Of a stretch of 64,000 nucleotides of DNA, positions 56,415 through 64,000 are shown in pieces (the stretch's first letter is position 1; every line of letters starts with the position of its first letter). This stretch comes from Nocardioides okcheonensis (GTDB lineage: Bacteria; Actinomycetota; Actinomycetes; Propionibacteriales; Nocardioidaceae): assembly GCF_020991065.1 (NCBI RefSeq), contig NZ_CP087710.1, forward strand, positions 1,488,001-1,552,000, written 5' to 3'. The notes beneath the pieces were generated by a model. That model made no database searches and was not told the DNA's origin. It saw nothing but the letters and a program-made list of their open reading frames with translations. Both the position numbers and the translations under genes were made by a program.

Positions 56415-56910
56415 TCAGGCAGGTCGACGTCGCGTGCGCGACCAGCCGTCCGGCCTCGTCGGTGAGCTGCGCCTGCGCGAGGGCCGTACGACGTCCGCGG
56501 CTGATGACGGTGCCCTCGCAGGTCAGCAGCCCCGAGCCCACGGTGACGGGCCGCAGGAACTTCACCGTCAGGTCGACCGAGGTGTAGAGCTCGCCGACCG
56601 CGAGGGTGGTGTGCACCGAGCAGGCAGCCGCCGTGTCGAGCAGCGTGGAGATCACCCCGCCGTGCACGCTGCCGAGCGGGTTGTAGTGGAACTCCGCGGC
56701 CGGCATCTCGACCACGACCCTCCCCCGCTCGACGCGCATGTCGGTCATCCCGAGGGTGTCCATGATCGGCGGGGGCGGCAGCTCGCCGGCGCGCATCGCC
56801 TCGAGCTGGCCGAGGCCGTCGAGCTCGAGCAGCCGGGTGAGGTCGCCCTGTCCGGGCGTGGCCCAGGTGACGGTGCGGCTGTCGGTCTCGAACGGCTGGG
56901 TCTGCGTCAT
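56395..56910 (-). CDS. PaaI-type hotdog thioesterase
   Basis: This 171-residue protein has the hotdog signature NPLGSVHGGVISTLLDTAAA, with the conserved helix carrying the catalytic aspartate, and a VDLTVKFLRPV strand. It probably hydrolyses an acyl- or aryl-CoA. It is divergent from an HxlR regulator, with an inverted repeat in between. Confidence 0.82.
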
Positions 56911-56911
56911 G

Positions 56912-56940
56912 GACCCAGCACATCACCCCCTTGCTGGGTC
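56912..56940. promoter_or_regulatory. Operator candidate between thioesterase and hxlR genes
   Basis: Perfect nine-base arms GACCCAGCA and TGCTGGGTC are 11 bases apart, immediately upstream of the thioesterase start and within the divergent promoter. Confidence 0.6.
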
Positions 56941-56966
56941 TGTCAACGAGACCTAGGGTGGGCGCC

Positions 56967-57452
56967 ATGACGGACTCCCCTGCTGCGCTCGCGTGGTCGA
57001 CCGACAACTGCACGGTCGGGCGCGCGATGGAGGTGCTCGGCGAGCGGTGGACGTTCGTGGTGCTGCGCGAGGTGTTCAACGGGGTGCGCCGCTTCGACGA
57101 CATGCGCCGCCACGCCGGCATCCCCCGCCAGGTGCTGACCAACCGCCTGGCCCTGCTCGTCGACGCCGGCATCCTGCGACGCGAGCCCTACCGCGAGCCG
57201 GGGCAGCGCGAGCGCCACGAGTACCGACCGACCGACAAGGGCTTCGACCTCTACCCCGTCCTGGTCGCCGTCCGCGCGTGGGGCGACCGCTACCTCGCCG
57301 ACCCCGAGGGCTCCCCCGTCGAGTTCGCGCACGTCGGCTGCGGCGCCGAGGTCGAGGCGGTGCTGCGCTGCCGCGACGGCCACGAGGTCACCGGCCGGCG
57401 CGACGTCGCCACCCGCCCCGGGCCCGGCGTGCACCCGGTCCGGACAGCCTGA
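56967..57452 (+). CDS. HxlR-family regulator
   Basis: This 161-residue winged-helix protein has the HxlR start (CTVGRAMEVLGERWTFVVLRE, in part) and RRFDDMRRHAGIPRQVLTNRL. The cysteine near residue 14 is common in redox-sensing members. It probably represses the divergent thioesterase gene via the repeat between them. Confidence 0.88.
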   Translation: MTDSPAALAWSTDNCTVGRAMEVLGERWTFVVLREVFNGVRRFDDMRRHAGIPRQVLTNRLALLVDAGILRREPYREPGQRERHEYRPTDKGFDLYPVLVAVRAWGDRYLADPEGSPVEFAHVGCGAEVEAVLRCRDGHEVTGRRDVATRPGPGVHPVRTA

Positions 57453-57459
57453 GGCCGGC

Positions 57460-58095
57460 TCAGCGCAGCCGCTCGGCCACGAGGCGCGCGGCCTCGATCA
57501 CCTGCGGCGCCACGACGTCCTCGTCGATCGCCTCGGCGAGCGTCACCACGCCGACGCTGGCCCGCAGCCCGTCGACGCCGCGCACCGGCGCCGCGAGCCC
57601 GCGCGCGCCGCTCTGCAGCTCGCCGCTGGTGACGGCGTAGGCCGCGTCGCTGCCCTCGAGCAGGGCGATCGCCTTGCCGGCCGCGCCCTGCGACAGCGGG
57701 TGGCGGGCACCGACGCGGTAGGCGACGTGGAAGTCGGTCCAGGTCGGCTCGACCACGGCGAGCGCGAGCGCCTCGTCGCCGTCGGCGACCGTGAGGTGGG
57801 CGGTCGAGCCGAGCGCCTCGGCCAGCGAGCGCAGCACCGGCATCGCGAGGTCGCGCAGCAGCGGCTGGACGGCGCTGGCGAGCTGGAGCACCCCGAGGCC
57901 CACGAACAGCCGCGAGCGGGCGTCACGGCGTACGAGCCCGTGCTGCTCGAGGGTGCTGATCAGCCGGTAGACGACCGTCCGGTTGACCTCGAGCCGGTGC
58001 GACAGCTCGGTGATGGTCAGGCCCTCCGGCGTGTCCGCGAGCACCTTCAGCGCCCGCAGTCCGCGGTCGAGGGTCTGCGAGGTCTCCGAGGGCAT
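57460..58095 (-). CDS. IclR-family regulator
   Basis: This 211-residue protein has an N-terminal winged helix (LTITELSHRLEVNRTVVYRLI) and a shortened IclR effector domain (TAHLTVADGDEALAL). Family members control aromatic and acid catabolism. It is isolated here, between convergent hxlR and the helicase gene, so no target is evident. Confidence 0.85.
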   Translation of the reverse strand: MPSETSQTLDRGLRALKVLADTPEGLTITELSHRLEVNRTVVYRLISTLEQHGLVRRDARSRLFVGLGVLQLASAVQPLLRDLAMPVLRSLAEALGSTAHLTVADGDEALALAVVEPTWTDFHVAYRVGARHPLSQGAAGKAIALLEGSDAAYAVTSGELQSGARGLAAPVRGVDGLRASVGVVTLAEAIDEDVVAPQVIEAARLVAERLR

Positions 58096-58124
58096 GTCAC
58101 GACCCTAGTGGTGCGGGCGCCCGA

Positions 58125-59903
58125 TCAGGAGGTCTGCTTCACCGCCCACTCGCGGATCCGGTTGATCCGCTCGTGGAGCTGGTCGGCGTTGGCGACCGCC
58201 GCCGGCGGCCCACCGCACTCCTTGCGCAGCGCGTTGTGGGTGATGCCGTGGGCCTGGCCGGTGCGGTGGTGCCATGCGGCGACGAGGCCGTTGAGCTCGC
58301 GGCGCAGCACGCCGAGCTGCTGGTGGGTGCTGAGCTGCTCGACGGAGTCGACCACCCGGTCCTCCACGCCGCTGGCCTTCTGCTTGCGCGCGCGCTCGCT
58401 CTGGCGCGAGTGGAGCAGCTCGCGCACCTGGTCGGGCTCGAGCAGGCCCGGGATGCCGAGGAAGTCCATCTCCTCCTCCGAGCCGACGTGCACCTCGCCG
58501 GAGTGGCCGAACTGGGCGCCGTCGTAGAGGACGTGGTCGAACGACGCGGTCGAGCCGAGCGCCTCCCACGACATCTCGAGCTCGCCGGACGCACCCTCCT
58601 CGGCGTTGGCCGCGGCGAGCAGGTCCTCCTCGGCGGCGAAGATGTCGTCGTCGTCGGTGACCTTGCGGCCGAGCACGTGGTCGCGCTGGGCCTCCATGTC
58701 GGAGGCGAACTCGAGCAGGTGCGGCGCCGACGGGAGGAAGACCGTCGCGGTCTCGCCGCGCGACCGGGCGCGCACGAAGCGGCCGACGGCCTGGGCGAAG
58801 AACAGCGGCGTGGAGACGGTGGTGGCCCACACGCCGACGGCGAGCCGCGGCACGTCGACGCCCTCGGACACCATCCGGACCGCGACCATCCAGCGGTCCT
58901 CGGAGTGGGTGAACTTCTCGATCTTCTTCGACGAGCCCTTCTCGTCCGACAGCACGACCGTCGGGGACTCCCCCGAGACCTTCTTCAGGATCGCGGCATA
59001 GGCGCGGGCGGTCTCCTGGTCGCCGGCGATCACCAGCCCGCCGGCGTCGGGGACGTGGCGGCGCACCTCGGACAGCCGGCGGTCGGCGGCCTCGAGCACG
59101 GCGGGGATCCACGACCCCCGGGGGTCGAGGGCCGTGCGCAGCGCCTGGGCGTGCATGTCCTTCGTCAGCGGCTCGCCGAGGCGGGCGACGACCTCGTCGC
59201 CGGCGCGGGTGCGCCACTGCATCTCCCCGGAGTACGCCATGAACAGCACGGGGCGCACGACGTGGTCGGACAGCGCGTGGGCGTAGCCGTAGGTGAAGTC
59301 GGCGGACGACACCGGGACGCCGTCGTCGCCGGGGGCGTAGCTCACGAACGGGATCGGGTTGATGTCGGAGCGGAACGGCGTGCCGGTCAGCGCCAGGCGG
59401 CGGGTGGCGGGGTCGAACGACTCACGCACGCCCTCGCCCCAGGACAGGGCGTCACCGGCGTGGTGGATCTCGTCGAGGATGACGAGGGTCTTGAACCGCT
59501 CGGTGCGGATCCGCATGGCGAGCGGGTTGACCGCGACGCCGGCGTAGGTCACCGCGATGCCGACGTAGTCGTCGGAGGTCTTGCCCTTGCCCGCGGAGTA
59601 CGCCGGGTCGATCGGGATGCCGGCGCGCGCCGCGGCCTCGGCCCACTGGGTCTTGAGGTGCTCGGTCGGCGCGACGACGGTGATCCGGTCGACCACGCGG
59701 CGGCTGAGCAGGTCGGCGGCGACGGTCAGCGCGAACGTCGTCTTGCCGGCGCCGGGCGTCGCCACGGCGAGGAAGTCCTGCGGCTGGCGCGACTGGTAGA
59801 GGTCCATCGCGGCCTGCTGCCAGGCGCGGAGGGAGGGCGCGGTGCCCCAGGCGGCCCGGTCGGGCCACGCGGGGGGCAGCGGCGCCTCGGGGCGCCCCGT
59901 CAC
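58125..59903 (-). CDS. Superfamily 2 DEAD/DEAH helicase
   Basis: This 592-residue protein has Walker A ATPGAGKTT (48-56), DEIHH (motif II), LTGTPF (motif III region), and C-terminal QAVGRFVRA (motif VI). The C-terminal third is helical and Asp/Glu-rich. It resembles actinobacterial UvsW/RadD-type helicases. The GTG at 59903 overlaps the DUF3039 stop (GTGA), so the two are coupled. Likely DNA or RNA repair helicase. Confidence 0.85.
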   Translation of the reverse strand: MTGRPEAPLPPAWPDRAAWGTAPSLRAWQQAAMDLYQSRQPQDFLAVATPGAGKTTFALTVAADLLSRRVVDRITVVAPTEHLKTQWAEAAARAGIPIDPAYSAGKGKTSDDYVGIAVTYAGVAVNPLAMRIRTERFKTLVILDEIHHAGDALSWGEGVRESFDPATRRLALTGTPFRSDINPIPFVSYAPGDDGVPVSSADFTYGYAHALSDHVVRPVLFMAYSGEMQWRTRAGDEVVARLGEPLTKDMHAQALRTALDPRGSWIPAVLEAADRRLSEVRRHVPDAGGLVIAGDQETARAYAAILKKVSGESPTVVLSDEKGSSKKIEKFTHSEDRWMVAVRMVSEGVDVPRLAVGVWATTVSTPLFFAQAVGRFVRARSRGETATVFLPSAPHLLEFASDMEAQRDHVLGRKVTDDDDIFAAEEDLLAAANAEEGASGELEMSWEALGSTASFDHVLYDGAQFGHSGEVHVGSEEEMDFLGIPGLLEPDQVRELLHSRQSERARKQKASGVEDRVVDSVEQLSTHQQLGVLRRELNGLVAAWHHRTGQAHGITHNALRKECGGPPAAVANADQLHERINRIREWAVKQTS

Positions 59904-60178
59904 GCCTCGGGACCCGAGCCGTCGTTGCCGTCGCCGCCCGGCTTCATCGACTCCCAGATCTCCTTGCAGTCCGGGCACACCGGGAACTTCTCCGGCGCGC
60001 GCGACGGCACCCACACCTTGCCGCACAGGGCGATCACGGGGGTGCCCATGACCATCGCCTCGGTGAGCTTGTCCTTGGGGACGTAGTGGGAGAACCGCTC
60101 GTGGTCGCCCTCATCGGTCGGGACCGTCTGACGCTCTTCGACCGTCTGGCTGCCCGGGGAGAATCCGATGGTGCTCAT
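59900..60178 (-). CDS. DUF3039 protein
   Basis: This 92-residue protein has the DUF3039 block HYVPKDKLTEAMVMGTPVIA and a CPDCKEIWE zinc-type cysteine pair; another cysteine (ALCGKVW) may complete a site. It is actinobacteria-specific and uncharacterised. It is coupled to the helicase gene, suggesting a joint role. Confidence 0.88.
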   Translation of the reverse strand: MSTIGFSPGSQTVEERQTVPTDEGDHERFSHYVPKDKLTEAMVMGTPVIALCGKVWVPSRAPEKFPVCPDCKEIWESMKPGGDGNDGSGPEA

Positions 60179-60239
60179 GATGGACAAGCCTAACCGGCCG
60201 GTCCGCCATGAGCCCATCGGACACGTCATCGCGGTGCCG

Positions 60240-62294
60240 TCAGCGTGGGACCTGCCACAGGTAGACCTGGCTGCCCTCCGGCCGCACGCCCGGCAGCAGG
60301 TCGACCGCGGCCGAGGTGTAGGCCAGCACTGCGCCGTCACCGCTCAGCGCGGCGGCGCCCGGCACGGAGCGGCGACCGTCGCCGCCGCGCGGGGCACGGA
60401 CGAACGCGTCGAGGCTCGCCGTGCCGTCGGTCCGCGTCACCTGCAGCTGCCACCTCCGGCTGTCGCCGGTGTACCACGCACCGTCGGCGCTCACGCCCGG
60501 GACGAACTGCATGCCCCGGTCGAGGACGGTCGAGCGGGCGATGTCGACGACCATCGACCCACGGGTCAGGTCGATGACATCGACGGACGCCGCCAGGGTG
60601 CGGCCGCCGGCGCTGAGCTCGGCCCAGAAGATGCCCGCGTTGGCCGACTGCGGGACCACCGGGCCGGACACACCGCTCGCCAGGTCGCGCAGGTAGACCT
60701 CGCGGCCGAAGCCCCCACCGAGCGCCGCGACCGAGCCGTCGGGCGACGACGCCGTGAAGTCGGTGTCGACCGGGAAGGTCTGCGTCGTGCCGTCCAGCCG
60801 GTTCCAGCGCCACACGGCCGGGGTGCGGATCCCCACGTCGACGAAGGAGCCGTCGCCGGCGAGCGAGGCCCGGAGCCGGACGCCGCTGCTCGGCGAGGAC
60901 CCCGGGACCGGGACGAGCGTCGTGGTGGCGGCCTGCCGGTCGCGCACGTAGAGAGCGCCGCCCGCGCGCAGGAGCACCACGCGACCGTCGGCGGACACGT
61001 CCAGCGGCACCGCGTCACCCAGGACGTCGCCACCGGGTCCGACGCCGACGACCTCGGCGCGACCGGTCGCGGCGTCCCACGCGTAGGCCACCGTCGAGGA
61101 GGCCTCGCGCAGCGCGCTCGAGACGTCGGTGTCGACGAGGTTGGTCGCGCGCGACGCGAAGACGACGGTGCGCCCGTCGGCGGCGACGTGCACGTCGCTG
61201 GACGGTCCGTCGGCCGGGCGTCCGTCGGGGCCGGCGGTGACCAGGGTCGTGCCGGCCGGTGCCGCCTGCTCGCGCACGTCGATCCGCACCTTCACCCGAC
61301 GGCTGAGCGCCGGGGCGACGCGGGTCGACCGCACGCGGAGCACCGCGACGTGGCGGCCTTCGGGAAGGGTGCCGGTCAGCCGGCCCTTCCGCACGCGCAA
61401 GCCCTCGGGGAGCCGGTCGGCGGAGGTGATCCGCGGCGCGGACCACGCCCCGAACAGGTCGGAGGCACGGATCCGGGTGCGCGTGCTGCCCGACGCGACC
61501 GCGTACGGGGCGCTCACCGTCCGCGCGGTCGGGAGGTGGTCGAGCGCCCGCGACAAGGTGGTGCCCGGGTCCTGGTCGAGGAAGTAGTCGAGGTCGTCCT
61601 GGTCGTACGCGCGATGACCCGCGACGTCGGCGGCGCCCAGTGACGGGCGGCACACCGGGTCGGTGCTCGCGCACCAGGACAGCGCCAGTCCCGCGCGGGT
61701 CGACCAGCGTGGTAGCCGCAGCTGGGGACCGTCGCCGACCAGGACTCCGCGGACACCGCCGAGGTCGACCTGCTCCCCCTCCTTCTCGCGGCTCAGGGGG
61801 TCACCGAACAGCAGGACGGCGCCCACCCTCCTCACGGTGCGGGCGTCGCCCTTCACCGCGAGCGACCGCAGGGCCTGTCGGGCCGCGACCGCCCCGTCGG
61901 AGTAGCCCCCGACGACCAGCAGGGCGTCGGGGCAGGTGCGCGAGAGCGTCCGCAGCCGGGTCGCCATCGTCCGGGCGCGCTGCTGGTAGCCGGCGAGGTA
62001 CGGCGCCTCCAGCCCGCGGCGTTCGAGCTGTCGGAACCGGGCGGCCGTCAGGGCCTTCGTCCCCCCTCCGACCTCGACGGTCCGCACCGTGGGCGACCCG
62101 GGCAGCAGCGAGGCCGCGTCGTGCAGGGCGAACGAGGGTCCGCCGCCGGCCCACACCTGCACGACCTCCGCGCACCGCTGCGGCTTCGCGTCCGTCGCGG
62201 CGCCCGCGGGCGCCGCGGTCGTGACGGCCATCCCCGCCGCCACCGTCACCCCGGCCAGCAGCGCTGCCGGCCCCCGCCGTCCTCGTCGTCCCAC
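60240..62294 (-). CDS. Secreted cutinase-like and beta-propeller fusion
   Basis: This 684-residue exported protein has a signal sequence to about residue 33. A cutinase-like domain follows (about 40-270) with S132 in GGYSDGA, C41 and C121 as a likely disulfide, FGDP and CASTDPVC. After a linker, residues about 340-680 form repeated SADG/VSADGA-type blades of a propeller (TolB/WD40-like). The GTG at 62294 has GGGGGA upstream. It may hydrolyse a polyester or lipid while anchored by the propeller. No other copy is seen here. Confidence 0.7.
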   Translation of the reverse strand: MGRRGRRGPAALLAGVTVAAGMAVTTAAPAGAATDAKPQRCAEVVQVWAGGGPSFALHDAASLLPGSPTVRTVEVGGGTKALTAARFRQLERRGLEAPYLAGYQQRARTMATRLRTLSRTCPDALLVVGGYSDGAVAARQALRSLAVKGDARTVRRVGAVLLFGDPLSREKEGEQVDLGGVRGVLVGDGPQLRLPRWSTRAGLALSWCASTDPVCRPSLGAADVAGHRAYDQDDLDYFLDQDPGTTLSRALDHLPTARTVSAPYAVASGSTRTRIRASDLFGAWSAPRITSADRLPEGLRVRKGRLTGTLPEGRHVAVLRVRSTRVAPALSRRVKVRIDVREQAAPAGTTLVTAGPDGRPADGPSSDVHVAADGRTVVFASRATNLVDTDVSSALREASSTVAYAWDAATGRAEVVGVGPGGDVLGDAVPLDVSADGRVVLLRAGGALYVRDRQAATTTLVPVPGSSPSSGVRLRASLAGDGSFVDVGIRTPAVWRWNRLDGTTQTFPVDTDFTASSPDGSVAALGGGFGREVYLRDLASGVSGPVVPQSANAGIFWAELSAGGRTLAASVDVIDLTRGSMVVDIARSTVLDRGMQFVPGVSADGAWYTGDSRRWQLQVTRTDGTASLDAFVRAPRGGDGRRSVPGAAALSGDGAVLAYTSAAVDLLPGVRPEGSQVYLWQVPR

Positions 62295-62389
62295 CTGGTC
62301 CCCCGTCCGTCGTCCGGCGGGAGCGCTCGCCCCCGCGCAGGGGCAGACGCACGCAGCCGGCGAAAAGTTGTCAGGGAGATCCTGCCCCG

Positions 62390-62956
62390 TCAGTTGAGGT
62401 CGGGATCGACCGGGCGGTTGAGGTGCCACGCGAGGCTGCCGGGCTGGCGCCGCATCACCGAGCGCCACAGGTCGGTGGGGTCGAGGAGGAACGGGTCGTC
62501 GAGGTGCCCGTCGACGACGTACCAGTCGCCGCGCTCCACCTCGCCCTCGAGCTGGTGGGCGCCCCATCCGGCGTAGCCCGCGAACACCCGCATCGCCGAC
62601 AGCGACCCGTCGACGAGCTCGGTCGGGGTGTCCAGGTCGACCATGCCGAGCGGCCCGCGCACCGGGCGCCAGCCCACCGGGGTGTCACCGAGGTCGCGCA
62701 GCAGGGCGACGGCGAGCGCGCCGTCGAGCCCGACCGGACCGCCCCGGAACAGCACCTCCGGCTCGGCCACGACGTCGCGCCACGGCGCGAGCACGTCGGC
62801 CACCAGCACCTGCGACGGCCGGTTCAGCACCACGCCCAGCGCGCCCTCGTCGGTGACGTCGAGGAGCAGCACGACGGTGTCCGCGAAGTTGGGGTCCTGG
62901 AGCGCAGGCGCCGCCAGGAGCAGGAGTCCGGCGGCTGGCTGCATGCCGTCCACCAT
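62390..62956 (-). CDS. YqgE/AlgH family protein
   Basis: This 188-residue protein has the family landmarks LLLAAPALQDPNFADTVVLL (in part), GVVLNRP, FRGGPV and YAGWGAHQLEGE. The family is widely conserved with no agreed function. A second ATG at 62944 is possible. It lies 95 bases upstream of the cutinase fusion. Confidence 0.88.
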   Translation of the reverse strand: MVDGMQPAAGLLLLAAPALQDPNFADTVVLLLDVTDEGALGVVLNRPSQVLVADVLAPWRDVVAEPEVLFRGGPVGLDGALAVALLRDLGDTPVGWRPVRGPLGMVDLDTPTELVDGSLSAMRVFAGYAGWGAHQLEGEVERGDWYVVDGHLDDPFLLDPTDLWRSVMRRQPGSLAWHLNRPVDPDLN

Positions 62957-63070
62957 GGCACGTCGTCCGCGGCCACACACCCCGCGTCGCACCCCGATGA
63001 GGGGGACGCGAGGCAACTTTCCCGGTGCCGGGGACGTCCCCTCCCCGACACCGTCTCGGAGGAGAACACC

Positions 63071-64000
63071 ATGCGTACGACCACCAGGGCCGCCGCGCTC
63101 GCGCTGGCCACGGCCTGGGCGCTCACCGTCGCCCCCACCACCACTGCCTCGGCCGCGGCGCCGACCTGCGACGGCCGCGCCGCCACCGTCGTCGCCGCGC
63201 CACCGAGCGGCTACCCCGCCCCGTGGACGCTCGGGACCGAGGGCGACGACGTCATCGTCGGCACCGACGGGTGGGACCGCATCGACGGCCTCGGCGGCAA
63301 CGACGTCATCTGCGGCCTCGACGGCAGCGACCACCTGCTGGGTGGTGCGGGCAACGACCGGCTGTTCGGGGGCCTCACCGACTACGAGGCCGACGACGAC
63401 TACGCCGGTGACCTGGTGGAGCCCGGCCCGGGCGACGACTACGTCGACCTCGGCTTCGACCTCGGGCCCGAGGACATCTGGTTCGGCGACGTCGTCAACA
63501 CCGACACGGTGTCGTACGCGAACGCCACCGGCCCGGTCACGGTCGACCTCGGCGCGCTCACCGCGACCGGCGAGGGCACCGACACCTTCGCGCCCACGCC
63601 GGCCGGGAAGTACACCGGCGTGACCGGCAGCCCCTTCGACGACGTGCTCACCGGCGGACCCGCCGACGACCAGCTGCTCGGCGGGGGTGGCGACGACGTC
63701 CTCGCCGGCGGCGAGGGCGACGACCTGCTCGACGGTGACGCGTCGCCGACCTGGCTCAACCGCACGAACCCCCGACGCGTGGCGGGTGACGACCGCGTCT
63801 CGGGCGGGACCGGGGACGACTCGATCGACGGCGGCCTCGGCGCGGACGTCCTGGTCGGGGACGACGGGGACGACTACCTCGCGTCCTCGCAGGGCGCGGC
63901 CGGGACCAGCCTCGACGGCGGCGCCGGCGACGACTTCCTCAGCTCGGGCGGCGGCGTGTCGGCGCGCGGTGGCGCGGGCGACGACACCCTGCGGACCTCC
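63071..64000 (+). CDS. Secreted RTX-repeat calcium-binding protein, C-terminus cut
   Basis: The protein starts with a signal peptide (about 1-29, ending SAA). It continues with glycine/aspartate-rich nonapeptide repeats (GGNDVICGLDG, GGAGNDRLFGG, GGDDVLAGGEGDD) that form calcium beta-rolls. The reading frame is still open at the window end. No catalytic domain is visible in the part present. GAGGAG precedes the ATG. It is divergent from yqgE. Confidence 0.82.
   Translation, partial: MRTTTRAAALALATAWALTVAPTTTASAAAPTCDGRAATVVAAPPSGYPAPWTLGTEGDDVIVGTDGWDRIDGLGGNDVICGLDGSDHLLGGAGNDRLFGGLTDYEADDDYAGDLVEPGPGDDYVDLGFDLGPEDIWFGDVVNTDTVSYANATGPVTVDLGALTATGEGTDTFAPTPAGKYTGVTGSPFDDVLTGGPADDQLLGGGGDDVLAGGEGDDLLDGDASPTWLNRTNPRRVAGDDRVSGGTGDDSIDGGLGADVLVGDDGDDYLASSQGAAGTSLDGGAGDDFLSSGGGVSARGGAGDDTLRTS

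Overview
The window is chromosomal DNA from a very GC-rich actinobacterium, most likely a Nocardioides-like member of the Nocardioidaceae. The grounds are GTG starts in about a third of genes, dense 1- and 4-base overlaps between operon genes, and the family mix (PrsW, DUF3039, DUF3152, DUF2017, DUF3618). There is also a gene neighbourhood that matches Mycobacterium tuberculosis Rv1330c-Rv1341. No phage, plasmid, insertion sequence or CRISPR array was seen. The species cannot be fixed from sequence reading alone.

Region by region. 1-3905: operon of a PrsW-type membrane protease and two dynamin/Era-like GTPases. 3991-8895: a very large secreted phosphoesterase with lamin-tail and Ig-like domains. 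8995-11566: Xaa-Pro peptidase and an RlmC-type rRNA methyltransferase. 11581-14202: four tandem paralogous secreted proteins of unknown function, all ending in His-Arg-Gly. 14284-15857: a short leader peptide gene ahead of a dicarboxylate/amino-acid symporter. 16326-26665: secreted glycosidase-like protein, membrane protein, adenosine deaminase, MauE-DsbA redox pair, oligoribonuclease, GIY-YIG-like protein, FUSC protein, stress protein and a CrtI-like oxidoreductase, with tRNA-Arg and tRNA-His interspersed (tRNA-Lys follows at 26721). 26862-29407: acyltransferase, flavin monooxygenase, GroES-like protein and DUF3618 protein. 29404-31967: a CbiMNQO-type metal ECF transporter with a Nur-like box upstream, which points to nickel. 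32010-33582: thiol peroxidase, an odd class I tRNA with a Leu (UAG) anticodon, and a BASS transporter.

33571-47742 is the conserved M. tuberculosis-like block: rdgB, rph, a CpdA/Rv1339-like phosphodiesterase, murI, the cysM-cysO-mec cysteine route, DUF2017, clpS and pncB, followed by pncA. A two-component system, a secreted phosphodiesterase, a DUF3152 protein, an MFS exporter and a Nudix-DUF429 fusion interrupt it. pncA and pncB form a nicotinamide salvage pair. 47755-64000 holds a lipoprotein, a lysG-lysE type regulator/exporter pair, a marR-MFS operon with a perfect operator, a 34-residue zinc-ribbon protein, an HTH-DUF2975 pair, hppD with a divergent Lrp-type regulator, a thioesterase/HxlR divergent pair, IclR, a superfamily 2 helicase with DUF3039, a secreted cutinase-propeller fusion, YqgE, and the start of an RTX-repeat protein cut by the window end.

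The most unusual signals are the four-gene HRG family, the leader-peptide control of the symporter, the class I tRNA with anticodon UAG, a palindromic element inserted in frame inside rdgB, a Nur box before the ECF transporter, and a CysO carrying one residue beyond its diglycine tail.
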